Source of the DNA: Nocardia sp. NBC_00416
Lineage (GTDB): Bacteria; Actinomycetota; Actinomycetes; Mycobacteriales; Mycobacteriaceae
Assembly (NCBI RefSeq): GCF_036032445.1
Contig: NZ_CP107932.1
Coordinates: 2,358,501 to 2,422,500, forward strand
Direction: 5' to 3'
DNA: 64,000 nt
The notes beneath the pieces were generated by a model. That model was not told the origin of the DNA, did not search any database, and was given only the letters and a program-made list of their open reading frames with translations. Both the position numbers and the translations under genes were made by a program. This document shows, one piece after another, positions 39,493 to 47,906 of this stretch; the stretch's first letter is position 1; each line of letters starts with the position of its first letter.

Positions 39493-40467
39493 ATGGAACT
39501 GAGGCAGCTGGAGTACTTCGTCGCGGTGGCCGAGGAACAGAACTTCACCCGGGCATCCGAGCGGGTGCACATCAGCCAGTCCGGGGTGAGCGCCCAGATC
39601 CGCGCGCTGGAAAAGGAGCTCGGCACCGAATTGTTCGACCGCTCGGCACGCGCCGTAACGCTCACGGTCGCGGGAAAGGCCGCACTCGAGCACGCCCGTG
39701 CCGCACTCGACGCCGCCGGAGCCGTCGGCCAGGCAGTCGGCGAAGTGATCGACCTGATCCGGGGCACGCTCACCGTCGGAATGGTCAACGGTTGCACCGT
39801 CACCCCCCTGTTCGACGCCCTCGCCACCTTCCATCGGTCGCATCCGAGTGTGGAGATCTCACTGTCGGAGGACAATTCCGACCGGCTCGTCGAGGCGGTC
39901 CGCGACGGCTCACTCGACCTAGCGCTCATCGGCACCGCCGACCCCACCCCGGACGGACTGCAGTCGCACACCATCATCCGGGAGAAGCTGGTCGCGGCGG
40001 TTCCGCCGGGACACCCGCTCGCGGCGCGGCGGCGCGTCACGCTGCGCGATCTGGTCACCCATCCGATCGTCTGCATGCCGCCCGGCACCGGCCTGCGCAC
40101 GGTGTTCGACCGGGCCTGCGCGGCGCAGGACCTCCGCCCGGTGATCGCGCTACAGGCCGGCGCCGCCGACGCCATCGCCGACCTCGCCGCGCGCGGGCTG
40201 GCCGTCGCCGTCCTCAGTGATTCGATGGCCGCGCGCTACCGCGACCGGCTCACCGCCCTCGCCATCGACGGCGCCGAGAAGCCGGCCCTGCTCGCGCTGG
40301 TCTGGCGGAGCACACGCAGTCCTGTGGTGGACAAGTTTCTCGTGCACAGTCGGCGCGCTTTCGACCCGACCGAGTCACCCGCCGCTGACGACGAGCGGCG
40401 CCGGGAAGCTCCGCACCGGGCGAACCGAGTAAAAACGACGACGAGAAATACGCGACCGCGAATCTGA
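39493..40467 (+). CDS. LysR family transcriptional regulator
   Basis: The 324-residue protein has a LysR helix-turn-helix (MELRQLEYFVAVAEEQNFTR, then RVHISQSGVSAQIRALEKEL) and a substrate-binding domain with GTLTVGMVNG and a later GLAVAVLSDSMA. The C-terminal 40 residues are basic and not conserved. It is divergent from the SnoaL-like gene across 98 bases. That gap includes an AT-rich stretch (39460-39490), the likely binding and promoter region. Confidence 0.9.
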   Translation: MELRQLEYFVAVAEEQNFTRASERVHISQSGVSAQIRALEKELGTELFDRSARAVTLTVAGKAALEHARAALDAAGAVGQAVGEVIDLIRGTLTVGMVNGCTVTPLFDALATFHRSHPSVEISLSEDNSDRLVEAVRDGSLDLALIGTADPTPDGLQSHTIIREKLVAAVPPGHPLAARRRVTLRDLVTHPIVCMPPGTGLRTVFDRACAAQDLRPVIALQAGAADAIADLAARGLAVAVLSDSMAARYRDRLTALAIDGAEKPALLALVWRSTRSPVVDKFLVHSRRAFDPTESPAADDERRREAPHRANRVKTTTRNTRPRI

Positions 40468-40485
40468 GATCGGCGAGCGCCGACG

Positions 40486-40526
40486 GCCCACCGTGTCGCG
40501 CACACGCCCCGCGCAACACGGTGGGC
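40486..40526. terminator. Stem-loop between convergent LysR and NmrA-like genes
   Basis: Perfect 11-base arms GCCCACCGTGT (40486-40496) and ACACGGTGGGC (40516-40526) enclose a 19-base loop. It lies 18 bases after the LysR stop and 8 bases before the end of the convergent NmrA-like gene. Confidence 0.55.
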
Positions 40527-40534
40527 GGTCGCCA

Positions 40535-41461
40535 TCAGGCGTGCGAACCGGAGGCGGCGAGGTGATCGCGCACCAGGGCGGCACCGGATTCGGCGAGCCA
40601 GTCGGCCAAGGTCCGCAGTCCCGGATGGATCACCCGGAGTGCTTCGATATCGGCGTGCCAGCGATCTCCGTCGCGCCAGCGTTTCTTGACCTCGGCGATC
40701 TCCTGGCCGAGGTCGGCGGCTTCGCTGTCGGTGAGCTGCTCGTACCGGACCGGCAGCCCGACCGCCGCGGCGATCGCGGCGGCGGCCTCGACCGGGGTGG
40801 GCTCGTCGCCGGCCAGTTCCAGCGTCCGGCCCGCGAACCGGGCCGGGTCCGCGAACGCGAGTGCGGCGAATTCGGCGATATCTTCCACCGCGATGATCTG
40901 CATGGGTTCGTGCGGCGGGAACAGGTGCCGGTGCACACCGTGGGAGATGCCGTCGATGGCGGCCACCGCGACGCCGAGATAGTTGGTCATGAACCGCACC
41001 GGGCGGAGCACGGTCGGCAGTGCGACATGATCGTGCAGATACCGCTCGATCGATACCTTTCCCGCCCCACCCGGTGTTACCGCGGAGGTGGAGGCGACGG
41101 TGCTGAACACCACCTGCTCGATTCCCGCCGCGACGGCCGCGTCGATGAGCGACCGGCCACGCGCGAATTCGAGATCGGTATCGGCGCCGGACGGTCCGTA
41201 GGCCACGGGAGGAATGCCGAAGACGGCGGACGCCCCGTCGAGCGCGGCGGGCAGGCTTGCCGGATCGTCCAGATCGCCGAGTACGAGCTGTGCGCCCGCG
41301 ACAGCCAGCGCCGAGGAGGCGGCGGTAGTCGTATCGCGGACCAGGGCTCTTACGGGCCGCCCGGCCGCCAGCAGGCGCCGCGCCGTGGCGCCGCCCTGTC
41401 GGCCGGTCGCGCCGGTGACGAGAACTGGGGAGTCGGGATCGGTGGATGTCGGGGAGTTCAT
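40535..41461 (-). CDS. NmrA-like NAD(P)-binding protein
   Basis: From the ATG at 41461 the protein is 308 residues. It has a Rossmann start VLVTGATGRQGGATARRLL (residues 13-31), VRALVRD, and GVEQVVFSTVAS-like (here GIEQVVFSTVAS). The NmrA family includes redox-sensing proteins and atypical SDR enzymes that do not have the SDR Tyr-Lys pair. It probably binds NADP(H). It is divergent from a TetR gene across 83 bases. Either enzyme or sensor is possible. Confidence 0.8.
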   Translation of the reverse strand: MNSPTSTDPDSPVLVTGATGRQGGATARRLLAAGRPVRALVRDTTTAASSALAVAGAQLVLGDLDDPASLPAALDGASAVFGIPPVAYGPSGADTDLEFARGRSLIDAAVAAGIEQVVFSTVASTSAVTPGGAGKVSIERYLHDHVALPTVLRPVRFMTNYLGVAVAAIDGISHGVHRHLFPPHEPMQIIAVEDIAEFAALAFADPARFAGRTLELAGDEPTPVEAAAAIAAAVGLPVRYEQLTDSEAADLGQEIAEVKKRWRDGDRWHADIEALRVIHPGLRTLADWLAESGAALVRDHLAASGSHA

Positions 41462-41544
41462 GGCGTCCGTTCCGGTGAGCGTGGATACTGGCACGAAACG
41501 GAATAATCCACCCGCTTCCTCCGCCCGGACAAGGATTTCGTGAC

Positions 41545-42324
41545 ATGACAGCAGTGGTTCCCGCAGCCATCGCCGGGCGCACCGATGCCCGGCGCAATCG
41601 GGAGATCGTATTGCGCACCGCCGTGCGGATGTTCGCCGAAGACGGGCCCGAGGTCTCGCTGGGCCGGATCGCGCAGCGTGCCGGAGTCGGCGCGGGCACC
41701 GTCTACCGTCACTTCCCGAGCAAGGAAATCCTGATCGAGGCCGTTCTCGCCGAACAGGTCGAGAGTCTGGCAGCCGCCGCGGACCGATGGGCCGCCCGGG
41801 CGGCGCCCGGGGACGCACTGTTCGGATTCCTGCTCGAAGTGATCGAGAGATCGGCCGGCAACAAACCCGTCTGCGATGCGCTCACCGCCGACCGGAGTTG
41901 GCCGCACGCCGTGCTCACCGCCGCCGCGCAGCGATTCGGCGAGGCACTCGACCGCCTGCTGAACTCCGCGAAACAGGCTCGTGCGATCCATGCCGAGGTA
42001 CAGGTCGACGATTTGACGGCTCTGATCGTCGGCGGCACCGCGCTGCGGTCGGCACACCGGAACCGGGCCCGCGGCACCCGGCTGGTGCGCGTGCTGCTGG
42101 ACGGGTTGCGCATACCAGCCGTCACGGAAGCGGCCGCGTTCCGTGACAGTTCCGCACATCGGCGTCACGAAACCGGCGACCACGCCATCGTGCGATGCGT
42201 GGAATGCGGTGCCCGCCTTCAGGTCCGGGCCACCGGTCGCCCACCCCGCCACTGCGGTCCGACCTGCCGCCAGCGCGCACGCCGCCGCCGCGTCGCCGGG
42301 GCGGCCACCCCCGCATCCAGCTGA
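41545..42324 (+). CDS. TetR family regulator with a C-terminal zinc-ribbon-like tail
   Basis: The 259-residue protein has a TetR helix-turn-helix (SLGRIAQRAGVGAGTVYRHF, residues 38-57) and a helical ligand domain. It ends with an extra 45 residues containing CVEC (Cys218, Cys221) and HCGPTC (Cys237, Cys241), then RQRARRRR. The four cysteines are spaced like a small zinc-binding ribbon. The tail resembles short cysteine-arginine motifs attached to other actinobacterial proteins. It is divergent from an NmrA-like gene, which it likely regulates. AAGGA precedes the ATG. Confidence 0.85.
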   Translation: MTAVVPAAIAGRTDARRNREIVLRTAVRMFAEDGPEVSLGRIAQRAGVGAGTVYRHFPSKEILIEAVLAEQVESLAAAADRWAARAAPGDALFGFLLEVIERSAGNKPVCDALTADRSWPHAVLTAAAQRFGEALDRLLNSAKQARAIHAEVQVDDLTALIVGGTALRSAHRNRARGTRLVRVLLDGLRIPAVTEAAAFRDSSAHRRHETGDHAIVRCVECGARLQVRATGRPPRHCGPTCRQRARRRRVAGAATPASS

Positions 42325-42632
42325 CCAGCCGTTCCGCCCGGCGCCCATCCGCCGACCGCGTTCATCAGCAGGTGCCTCAATTCGAGCGTTTCGGCTTCCC
42401 TGCCTCGGCAGGCCTTCCCGGACTCCGAGGTCCGCCCCATTGGGCCGGTGCGGATACACGCGGCCGATCACCCCCGACTTCGAAGCACACTGCGGGTTAC
42501 GCCCGCTCGATAGTCGGCGTACGGTCGGCTTGAGGGCTCTTGATGTGTCGTGGGCCACAAAATCAAGACGCCGGCTATAGCCGAGCGCCCCGCCTCGTCG
42601 TATGCGCGTGTGATGCCGATCAAGGAGTGACT
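42325..42632. other. Gap before the gas vesicle operon
   Basis: These 308 bases separate the TetR gene from the gvp cluster. No gene was recognised. They contain a short stem (CCTCGG 42403-42408, CCGAGG 42425-42430) and a dyad CTTGAT/ATCAAG (42539-42567) with an inner GTG/CAC pair. The gvp promoter must be in this region, but no consensus -35/-10 could be fixed. Confidence 0.4.
42539..42567. promoter_or_regulatory. Dyad upstream of the gas vesicle operon
   Basis: CTTGAT (42539-42544) and ATCAAG (42562-42567) are inverted repeats enclosing a GTG/CAC pair, 66 bases before the first gvp-operon start. It is the most regular dyad in the gap and may be a regulator site. The identity of the regulator is unknown. 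Confidence 0.3.
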
Positions 42633-43229
42633 ATGAAGTGCGGAATGAGGATGGCGGGGGCGGTCGGGGTCGGCTACGTCTTGGGTCGGACGCGCAAGAT
42701 GAAGTTCGCCTTGGCGCTCGCCGGGATCGGATTGAGCAGGCAGAGCGGCCCCCAGGGACTGCTGGATCGCGGACAATCGCTGCTCGGCTCGTCACCGGAA
42801 CTGACGAAGATCGCCGAGACGGTCCGCGGTGAGCTGCTCGACGCCGCCCGTTCCGCTGCGGTCACCGCCGCGAGCAATCGCATCGATTCGCTGAACGCCC
42901 GCTTACAGCACCACGACGAGCCTGCCGAAGAGCTCGACGAGGAACCCGGCGAAACGGCCGACGACGATACGGACGACGAGTACGCGGCGGTCGACGAAGA
43001 CGAGGCGGTCGACGAAGACGAGGCGGCCGACGAAGACGCTGAACCCGCGCCGCGCGAGGACCGACCCTCCCGGCGCGCACGACCGGCCGCATCGGCCACT
43101 CGCCGGAGAACCGGCGAAGCACGTTCGCGTACTCCGGCCGCGGACCGCAAGCCCACCTCGACCCGGCGGCGGCGTACCGCCGCCGGACAGACCGCCGACA
43201 GCGCGCCGGTCCGTCGTACGAGGAGGTGA
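42633..43229 (+). CDS. Gas vesicle accessory protein with acidic/basic tail (GvpY-like position)
   Basis: From the ATG at 42633 (AAGGAG upstream) the protein is 198 residues. A short hydrophobic N-terminus (MKCGMRMAGAVGVGYVLG) leads to an amphipathic region. A very acidic part then contains an 18-bp tandem repeat (42987-43040) giving AVDEDE-type units, followed by a long Arg/Thr-rich basic tail. It resembles the extra actinomycete-type genes found in Streptomyces gvp clusters, sometimes called gvpY. Its function is not known. Confidence 0.7.
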   Translation: MKCGMRMAGAVGVGYVLGRTRKMKFALALAGIGLSRQSGPQGLLDRGQSLLGSSPELTKIAETVRGELLDAARSAAVTAASNRIDSLNARLQHHDEPAEELDEEPGETADDDTDDEYAAVDEDEAVDEDEAADEDAEPAPREDRPSRRARPAASATRRRTGEARSRTPAADRKPTSTRRRRTAAGQTADSAPVRRTRR

Positions 43230-43234
43230 CCCGC

Positions 43235-44419
43235 ATGGCGACGAAAGCTGCCGGAGATATCACCCGCAAGGTCGGCAAGTCCGCTTCCGGCGCGGCGAGC
43301 GGGGCACGCGGTGCGGCCGCGAAGACCGGGAAGAAGGTCGAGGAAAGCACCCCCACTGGACAGCTGCAGCACTCGTTGCAGGGGCTGGCGGCGACCATCG
43401 CCGGCCGTGCCGTCTCGGGGATCTCGGACAGGGTGTCCGGTACGGCCGAGCGCCTGAACCATGTCGCCGAGGGCAGCGGTGACGGGAACTTGTTGTCGGC
43501 ATTGACCGGCGCCGAGAAGTTGGCCGAAGGTAAATCGCCGCTCTCGGCCGCGATGAGCGCGGGGGTGGACAAGATCGGACACAGCGTGAAGGAAAAGTTC
43601 CAGGACGCGAAGCAGGCCTTGACCGGCGGCAAAGGAAAGAGCTCCGGCGGTAAGAAGCTCAAGGTGACCAATATCGTCGAGCAGATCGACGTCGGCGTTC
43701 CGGTCGATCTCGCCTACGACCAATGGACGCAGTTCGCGGACTTCCCGAAGATCATGAAGAAGGTCGAAACGGTCGACCAGGTCTCGGATGAGAAGCTCGA
43801 GTGGTCGGGCAAGGTGTTCTGGTCCAAGCGGAGCTGGCAGTCGACGATATTCGAGCAGATACCCTTCGAACGGATCGTCTGGCGGTCGAAAGGCGATAAG
43901 GGCTTCATCGACGGCGCGGTCACCTTTCACGAGATCACCCCCGACCTGACCCGCATCATTGTGATCCTCGAATACCACCCCGGCGGGTTCTTCGAGAAGA
44001 CCGCCAACCTGTGGCGGGCGGCGGGCCGCCGAGTCCGGCTGGAACTCAAGCTGTTCCAGCGTCACCTCATGACCGAGGGCGTGCTGCACCCGGACGACAT
44101 CGTGGGCTGGCACGGCGAGATCCGCGATAAGGAGGTCGTCGTCGACGACGAGACGGCCCGCCGCGAGGAGCAGGACGAGACCGAAGCGGACGAGGGCGAA
44201 TCCGAAGACGAGGACAGCCAGGACGAAGAGGAGAGCAGCGAGGACGAAGAGGAGGACGGCGGCGCCGAAGAGGACAGCGAAGAAGCCGACGACGACGACG
44301 AGGTTCCCGACGATGAGCGCGAAGCGGACGAGGAGTCCGCGCCGCGCCGGCGTCCCGCGACGCGGCGCCGCGGCGCGGCCGGATCCCGATCGGCTGCCGG
44401 TCGAGGACCGCGGACATGA
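43235..44419 (+). CDS. SRPBCC-domain gas vesicle accessory protein (GvpZ-like position)
   Basis: The ATG at 43235, eight bases after AGGAGG, gives 394 residues; a GTG at 43226 is less well spaced. After an Ala/Lys-rich N-terminus, residues near 145-290 form a SRPBCC (polyketide cyclase/dehydrase-like) domain ([20 protein letters not shown], then [11 protein letters not shown]). An acidic Glu/Asp tail and a short basic end follow. SRPBCC proteins occur in actinomycete gvp clusters, where their role is unknown; lipid or small-molecule binding is suggested by the fold. It overlaps gvpA by ATGA. Confidence 0.8.
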   Translation: MATKAAGDITRKVGKSASGAASGARGAAAKTGKKVEESTPTGQLQHSLQGLAATIAGRAVSGISDRVSGTAERLNHVAEGSGDGNLLSALTGAEKLAEGKSPLSAAMSAGVDKIGHSVKEKFQDAKQALTGGKGKSSGGKKLKVTNIVEQIDVGVPVDLAYDQWTQFADFPKIMKKVETVDQVSDEKLEWSGKVFWSKRSWQSTIFEQIPFERIVWRSKGDKGFIDGAVTFHEITPDLTRIIVILEYHPGGFFEKTANLWRAAGRRVRLELKLFQRHLMTEGVLHPDDIVGWHGEIRDKEVVVDDETARREEQDETEADEGESEDEDSQDEEESSEDEEEDGGAEEDSEEADDDDEVPDDEREADEESAPRRRPATRRRGAAGSRSAAGRGPRT

Positions 44420-44823
44420 CCGTCGAACCGGTCGGCGGCGCGGGTGGCGCGGGCACAGCCGCCGGCCCCAACTCGTCGAGCCTGGCCGATGTCGTCGACA
44501 CGATCCTCGACAAGGGTTTGGTCATCGACGCGTACGTGCGGGTGTCGTTGGTCGGCATCGAACTGTTGACCATCGATGCCCGGATCGTGGTGGCCAGTGT
44601 CGACACCTATCTCCGTTTCGCCGAGGCCGTCGATCGGCTCGAGATCTCCAGCAGCGAGCCCGCCGGGCTACCGGACCTGGTCGGTGACATCACCGAGGGC
44701 GGCGCCCAGCACAAAACCAAGGGCGCCCTCGAAGCCGCGGGCGAAAAGGTCGCCGACTTCCTCGACGAGTTCGAGGAGAAGCGTCGGCCCGCGCGCCGGC
44801 AGTCCGGAAGCGAGGAAGGCTGA
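44416..44823 (+). CDS. gvpA: Gas vesicle structural protein GvpA with C-terminal extension
   Basis: The 135-residue protein has the GvpA core at residues 22-76 ([20 protein letters not shown], then [20 protein letters not shown] and [15 protein letters not shown]). This is the shell-forming subunit that packs into the ribbed vesicle wall. The C-terminal 55 residues ([20 protein letters not shown] and an acidic/basic tail) are a known actinomycete feature. Cyanobacterial GvpA is only about 70 residues. It overlaps the gene before (ATGA) and after (TGATG), so translation is coupled. Confidence 0.9.
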   Translation: MTVEPVGGAGGAGTAAGPNSSSLADVVDTILDKGLVIDAYVRVSLVGIELLTIDARIVVASVDTYLRFAEAVDRLEISSSEPAGLPDLVGDITEGGAQHKTKGALEAAGEKVADFLDEFEEKRRPARRQSGSEEG

Positions 44824-45614
44824 TGTCGCGCGACCGGGCGGACGAGGCCGCCGCCGACAGCGACCGGCACGTCGCGACCTACGTCTACGGCATCGTTCCC
44901 GCGGATGTGGAGCCCGAGCAGGAGGCCACCGGTATCGGCGACCCACCGGGCAAAGTCGACGTGGTGCGGTACGACGAGATCGGTGCGCTGGTCAGCGAGA
45001 TCCCGGATCGTCCGCTCGGCACACCCGCGGACCTGACGGCCCACGCGAAGCTACTCGACGGCTCGGCGGCCGTCGTCCCCGTGCTGCCGCTGCGGTTCGG
45101 TGCGGTCATGACCGACCCGGGGTCGGTGGAAACAGAGCTGTTGCAGACCCATCACGACGAGTTCCGGGCGGCGCTCGAGGAGCTGGAGGGTCGTGCCCAA
45201 TACGTCGTCAAAGGACGCTACGCGGAAAAGGAGATCCTGGGGGAAGTGCTCGCCGAGAACGGCGAGGCGGCCCGGCTGCGGGAGCGGATCCGCGACACAC
45301 CGCAGGACGCCGCCCGTGACGCCCGAATGGAGTTGGGAGAGATCATCTATCGGGCGGTGGAGAACAAGCGCGCCGCGGACACCCGCCGGACCATCGACGC
45401 GCTCGAACCGCTCCGGCCCGTCGTCAACGAACGGCAGCCGACCCACGACCAGGACGCAGTCCACATCGCGGTCCTCGTCGAGGTGTCCCGGCAGGGCGAA
45501 CTCGAGGAGGCGGTGTCCGCGCTCGCCGACGAATGGGACGGCCGCGTCGACCTGCACCTACTGGGCCCGATGGCGGCCTACGACTTCGTGATGAAGCGAG
45601 AACCGGAGGGCTGA
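44823..45614 (+). CDS. gvpF: Gas vesicle protein GvpF
   Basis: The 263-residue protein belongs to the GvpL/GvpF family. It opens with VATYVYGIVPADVEP and has LTAHAKLLDGSAAVVPVLPLRFGAVM-type segments and a C-terminal DLHLLGPMAAYDFV motif. GvpF proteins have two alpha/beta domains and act in early assembly, probably keeping GvpA soluble or seeding the vesicle. The name follows position before gvpG, as in Streptomyces. The family cannot be split into F and L from sequence alone. Confidence 0.85.
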   Translation: MSRDRADEAAADSDRHVATYVYGIVPADVEPEQEATGIGDPPGKVDVVRYDEIGALVSEIPDRPLGTPADLTAHAKLLDGSAAVVPVLPLRFGAVMTDPGSVETELLQTHHDEFRAALEELEGRAQYVVKGRYAEKEILGEVLAENGEAARLRERIRDTPQDAARDARMELGEIIYRAVENKRAADTRRTIDALEPLRPVVNERQPTHDQDAVHIAVLVEVSRQGELEEAVSALADEWDGRVDLHLLGPMAAYDFVMKREPEG

Positions 45615-45617
45615 CAC

Positions 45618-45884
45618 ATGGGCTTGTTGTCGTCCATATTCACACTGCCGCTGGCCCCGGTGCGCGGCGTGATCTGGCTGAGCGAAGTGATCCAGGACCA
45701 GGTCGAGCAGCAACTGCGCGACCCGGCGGCCATCCGGCGTGAGCTCGGGGAGATCGATGAGGCCGCGGCGGCGGGGCAGCTGTCGGACGAGGAGCGCGAG
45801 CGCGCACAGCAGGAGGTGCTGAACCGGATGATCCGGCAACCGGAAACCCCGACCCGCCCATCCCGAAGGGGTGAACGCACGTGA
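45618..45884 (+). CDS. gvpG: Gas vesicle protein GvpG
   Basis: The 88-residue protein begins MGLLSSIFTLPLAPVRGVIW and has an amphipathic helix IQDQVEQQLRDPAAIRREL, then SDEERERAQQEVLNRM. This matches GvpG, a small accessory protein of vesicle assembly that interacts with GvpF/L in halophiles. It begins three bases after gvpF and overlaps gvpO by GTGA. Confidence 0.88.
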   Translation: MGLLSSIFTLPLAPVRGVIWLSEVIQDQVEQQLRDPAAIRRELGEIDEAAAAGQLSDEERERAQQEVLNRMIRQPETPTRPSRRGERT

Positions 45885-46180
45885 ACGACTCGGAATCGGA
45901 CCCGGCGCCGATCGGCGCGGCGGATGCCGGGGCGAGCGCCATGGCTCAACTCGTCGAGCTGACCCCGAAGCAGATACTGGGAGCCACCTCCACCGAGCCT
46001 ACGGAGGACGGCTGGCTGGTGGAGATCGAGGTGCTCGAGGATCATCGCATCCCCTCGTCGGCCGATATGCTGGCGCTCTACGAGGTGGAGATCGACCAGG
46101 ACGGAAACCTGCTGGCCTATAGGCGAACCCGGCGCTATGCGCGGGGCAGCGCGGATATCGCCGGGCGGGGAATGCGATGA
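45881..46180 (+). CDS. gvpO: Gas vesicle protein GvpO
   Basis: The 99-residue protein starts at GTG overlapping gvpG. Its core EDGWLVEIEVLEDHRIPSSA and MLALYEVEIDQDGNLLAYRR is the GvpO pattern. GvpO is an accessory or regulatory factor required for normal vesicle formation in several systems. In Streptomyces it is usually the first gene of the cluster, whereas here it is in the middle. It overlaps the next gene by ATGA. Confidence 0.85.
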   Translation: MNDSESDPAPIGAADAGASAMAQLVELTPKQILGATSTEPTEDGWLVEIEVLEDHRIPSSADMLALYEVEIDQDGNLLAYRRTRRYARGSADIAGRGMR

Positions 46181-46569
46181 CGGTCGTGGGAGGCGGGTCC
46201 TCGGTGCCGCAACCCTACGGGGGCGGACACCAATCGACGAACCTCGGCGATATTCTCGAGCGGGTTCTCGACAAGGGTTTGGTGATCGCGGGCGATATCC
46301 AGGTGAACCTCCTCGATATCGAACTTCTCACCATCAAACTGCGTTTGGTCGTGGCATCACTGGAGACGGCGAAGTCCGTGGGCATCGACTGGTGGGAGAC
46401 CGATCCCTGGCTCAACAGCAACGCACGCGCCCTCGAACGGCAGGATCGAGACCTCGAACTCGAGAATCGCACCCTGCGCGACCGGATCGCCGCGCTCGAG
46501 GCCGGCGAGGACAGGCGGCGATCCATCGAACGTAGCCGCGAACCCGAGGAGCAGCGGGACCGTGACTGA
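46177..46569 (+). CDS. gvpJ: Gas vesicle protein GvpJ (GvpA-family)
   Basis: The 130-residue protein has a GvpA-type core (LGDILERVLDKGLVIAGDIQ, then VNLLDIELLTIKLRLVVASL) and a characteristic GIDWWETDPWL segment. A C-terminal coiled coil (ARALERQDRDLELENRTLRD begins it) follows. GvpJ is a minor GvpA-family protein thought to nucleate or cap the conical ends. It overlaps gvpO and gvpL (GTG at 46562). Confidence 0.88.
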   Translation: MTVVGGGSSVPQPYGGGHQSTNLGDILERVLDKGLVIAGDIQVNLLDIELLTIKLRLVVASLETAKSVGIDWWETDPWLNSNARALERQDRDLELENRTLRDRIAALEAGEDRRRSIERSREPEEQRDRD

Positions 46570-47350
46570 CGGTCTCGGGATCTGGCTGTACGCGGTGACG
46601 AGCACCGAGGACGGTCCCGTGGTGCTGGGCGATATCACCGGAGTGGCGGGCGAGGCGCCGCGCACGGTGGCCGCCGACGCGCTGACGGCTGTCGTCGGAT
46701 CGGTGCCGCTCGAGGTTTTCGGGGACCTGCCGCTGCACCGCAACCTCGAAGATCTGGACTGGTTGGCGGCGACCGCCCGCGCACACGACGCTGTCGTCTC
46801 CGCACTCGTCCCACGCGGTCCGGTGGTCCCCCTGCGCCTGGCCACCGTCTTCCTCGACGACGATCGGCTGGTGGGCATGCTCGACGACCGGCGCGAGGAC
46901 TTCCGGTCGGCGTTGGTACTGGTGACCGGCCGGACCGAATGGGGAGTGAAGGTCTACTGCGACCGAGCGACCCTCACGGACGCGGTGACGGAGGCCAATA
47001 TCGCGAACACCGGCGGCGGTAAGGGCACCGCGTACCTGCGCCGGCGCCGCGCGCAGCTGTCCGCCCAGGAGAGCGTCGAACGCGACGCCGCGGCACGGGC
47101 CGGGGAAATCCACCAGCGTCTGGTCGGGCGGGCCGCCGCGGGCCGGTGCCAGCCGGTGACAGAGCCTGCGTTGAACGGCCGCCGAGACTGGATGGTGCTC
47201 AACGGCACCTACCTCGTCGACGATGTCCGGACCGACGATTTCGCTGCCACGGTCGAAGAACTCGAGAAGGACCTCCCCGGGATGCGGCTCGAGCTCACCG
47301 GTCCGTGGCCGCCGTATTCGTTCGCGGGTGTGGACCGGGAGAGCTCATGA
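46562..47350 (+). CDS. gvpL: Gas vesicle protein GvpL (GvpL/GvpF family)
   Basis: The 262-residue protein of the GvpL/F family starts at GTG (GLGIWLYAVTS). It carries ALVPRGPVVPLRLATVFLDD and a closing LELTGPWPPYSFAGV, the family's end motif. It probably works with GvpF and GvpG in assembly. The letter L is given because it follows gvpJ. It overlaps gvpJ by eight bases and gvpS by four. Confidence 0.85.
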   Translation: MTDGLGIWLYAVTSTEDGPVVLGDITGVAGEAPRTVAADALTAVVGSVPLEVFGDLPLHRNLEDLDWLAATARAHDAVVSALVPRGPVVPLRLATVFLDDDRLVGMLDDRREDFRSALVLVTGRTEWGVKVYCDRATLTDAVTEANIANTGGGKGTAYLRRRRAQLSAQESVERDAAARAGEIHQRLVGRAAAGRCQPVTEPALNGRRDWMVLNGTYLVDDVRTDDFAATVEELEKDLPGMRLELTGPWPPYSFAGVDRESS

Positions 47351-47559
47351 CGCGACCCGACAGCGAGCGCCGTGTCGCGCTCATCGATCTACTGGACCGA
47401 GTACTGGCCGGCGGGGTGGTCATCTCCGGTGACATCAAACTCTCGATCGCTGATGTCGACCTGGTCCAGATTTCGCTGCGGGCCCTCATTTCCTCCATCA
47501 GCGCCCTCGGCCCGGAGTTCGGGTCGGAGGGCGCGCTGGAACCTCGGTTGTATGACTGA
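47347..47559 (+). CDS. gvpS: Gas vesicle protein GvpS (GvpA-family, minimal)
   Basis: This 70-residue protein is a short GvpA-type core (ALIDLLDRVLAGGVVISGDI, then KLSIADVDLVQISLRALISS), with no extra domain. It starts at an ATG overlapping gvpL and overlaps the next gene by eight bases. Three GvpA-family proteins (A, J, S) are thus encoded. The minor ones are probably tip or assembly factors. The name gvpS follows actinomycete clusters; gvpM-type naming is an alternative. Confidence 0.8.
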   Translation: MTRPDSERRVALIDLLDRVLAGGVVISGDIKLSIADVDLVQISLRALISSISALGPEFGSEGALEPRLYD

Positions 47560-47851
47560 ATTCGGTGGTATCCCACCACGTATCGACGCCGATCCGGAAT
47601 CCGTCGAACGTGGTCTCGTGACACTCGTGCTCACACTGGTGGAACTGCTGCGCCAGCTCATGGAACGGCAGGCACTGCGCCGTGTGGACAAAGGCGACCT
47701 GAGCGAAGCGGAGATCGAGCGGATCGGCACCACGTTGATGCTGCTCGAAGAGCGAATGGACGAGTTGCGGGACCACTTCGATCTCACCCCGGAGGATCTC
47801 AATATCGACCTCGGACCACTGGGTACCCTGCTGCCCCGGAACGAGCGGTGA
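47552..47851 (+). CDS. gvpK: Gas vesicle protein GvpK
   Basis: The 99-residue protein has the GvpK pattern: RIDADPESVERGLVTLVLTL, VELLRQLMERQALRRVDKGD, and ERIGTTLMLLEERMDELRDH. The C-terminus LNIDLGPLGTLLP is characteristic. GvpK is a small accessory protein of vesicle formation. It is the last gene of the operon and converges on an MFS gene after 55 bases without a clear terminator. Confidence 0.88.
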   Translation: MTEFGGIPPRIDADPESVERGLVTLVLTLVELLRQLMERQALRRVDKGDLSEAEIERIGTTLMLLEERMDELRDHFDLTPEDLNIDLGPLGTLLPRNER

Positions 47852-47906
47852 ACCATCCTCGCGGAGCGTTGCCGTTGCGGGATCCACCGGCTCGGGGCCA
47901 TATCGG

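Noticed and set aside
44416..44823. The 135-residue GvpA-family protein as GvpJ because of its length
   Set aside because: Its core is nearly the classical GvpA sequence and the long tail is normal for actinomycete GvpA. The GvpJ-type GIDWWETDP segment is in the protein at 46177.
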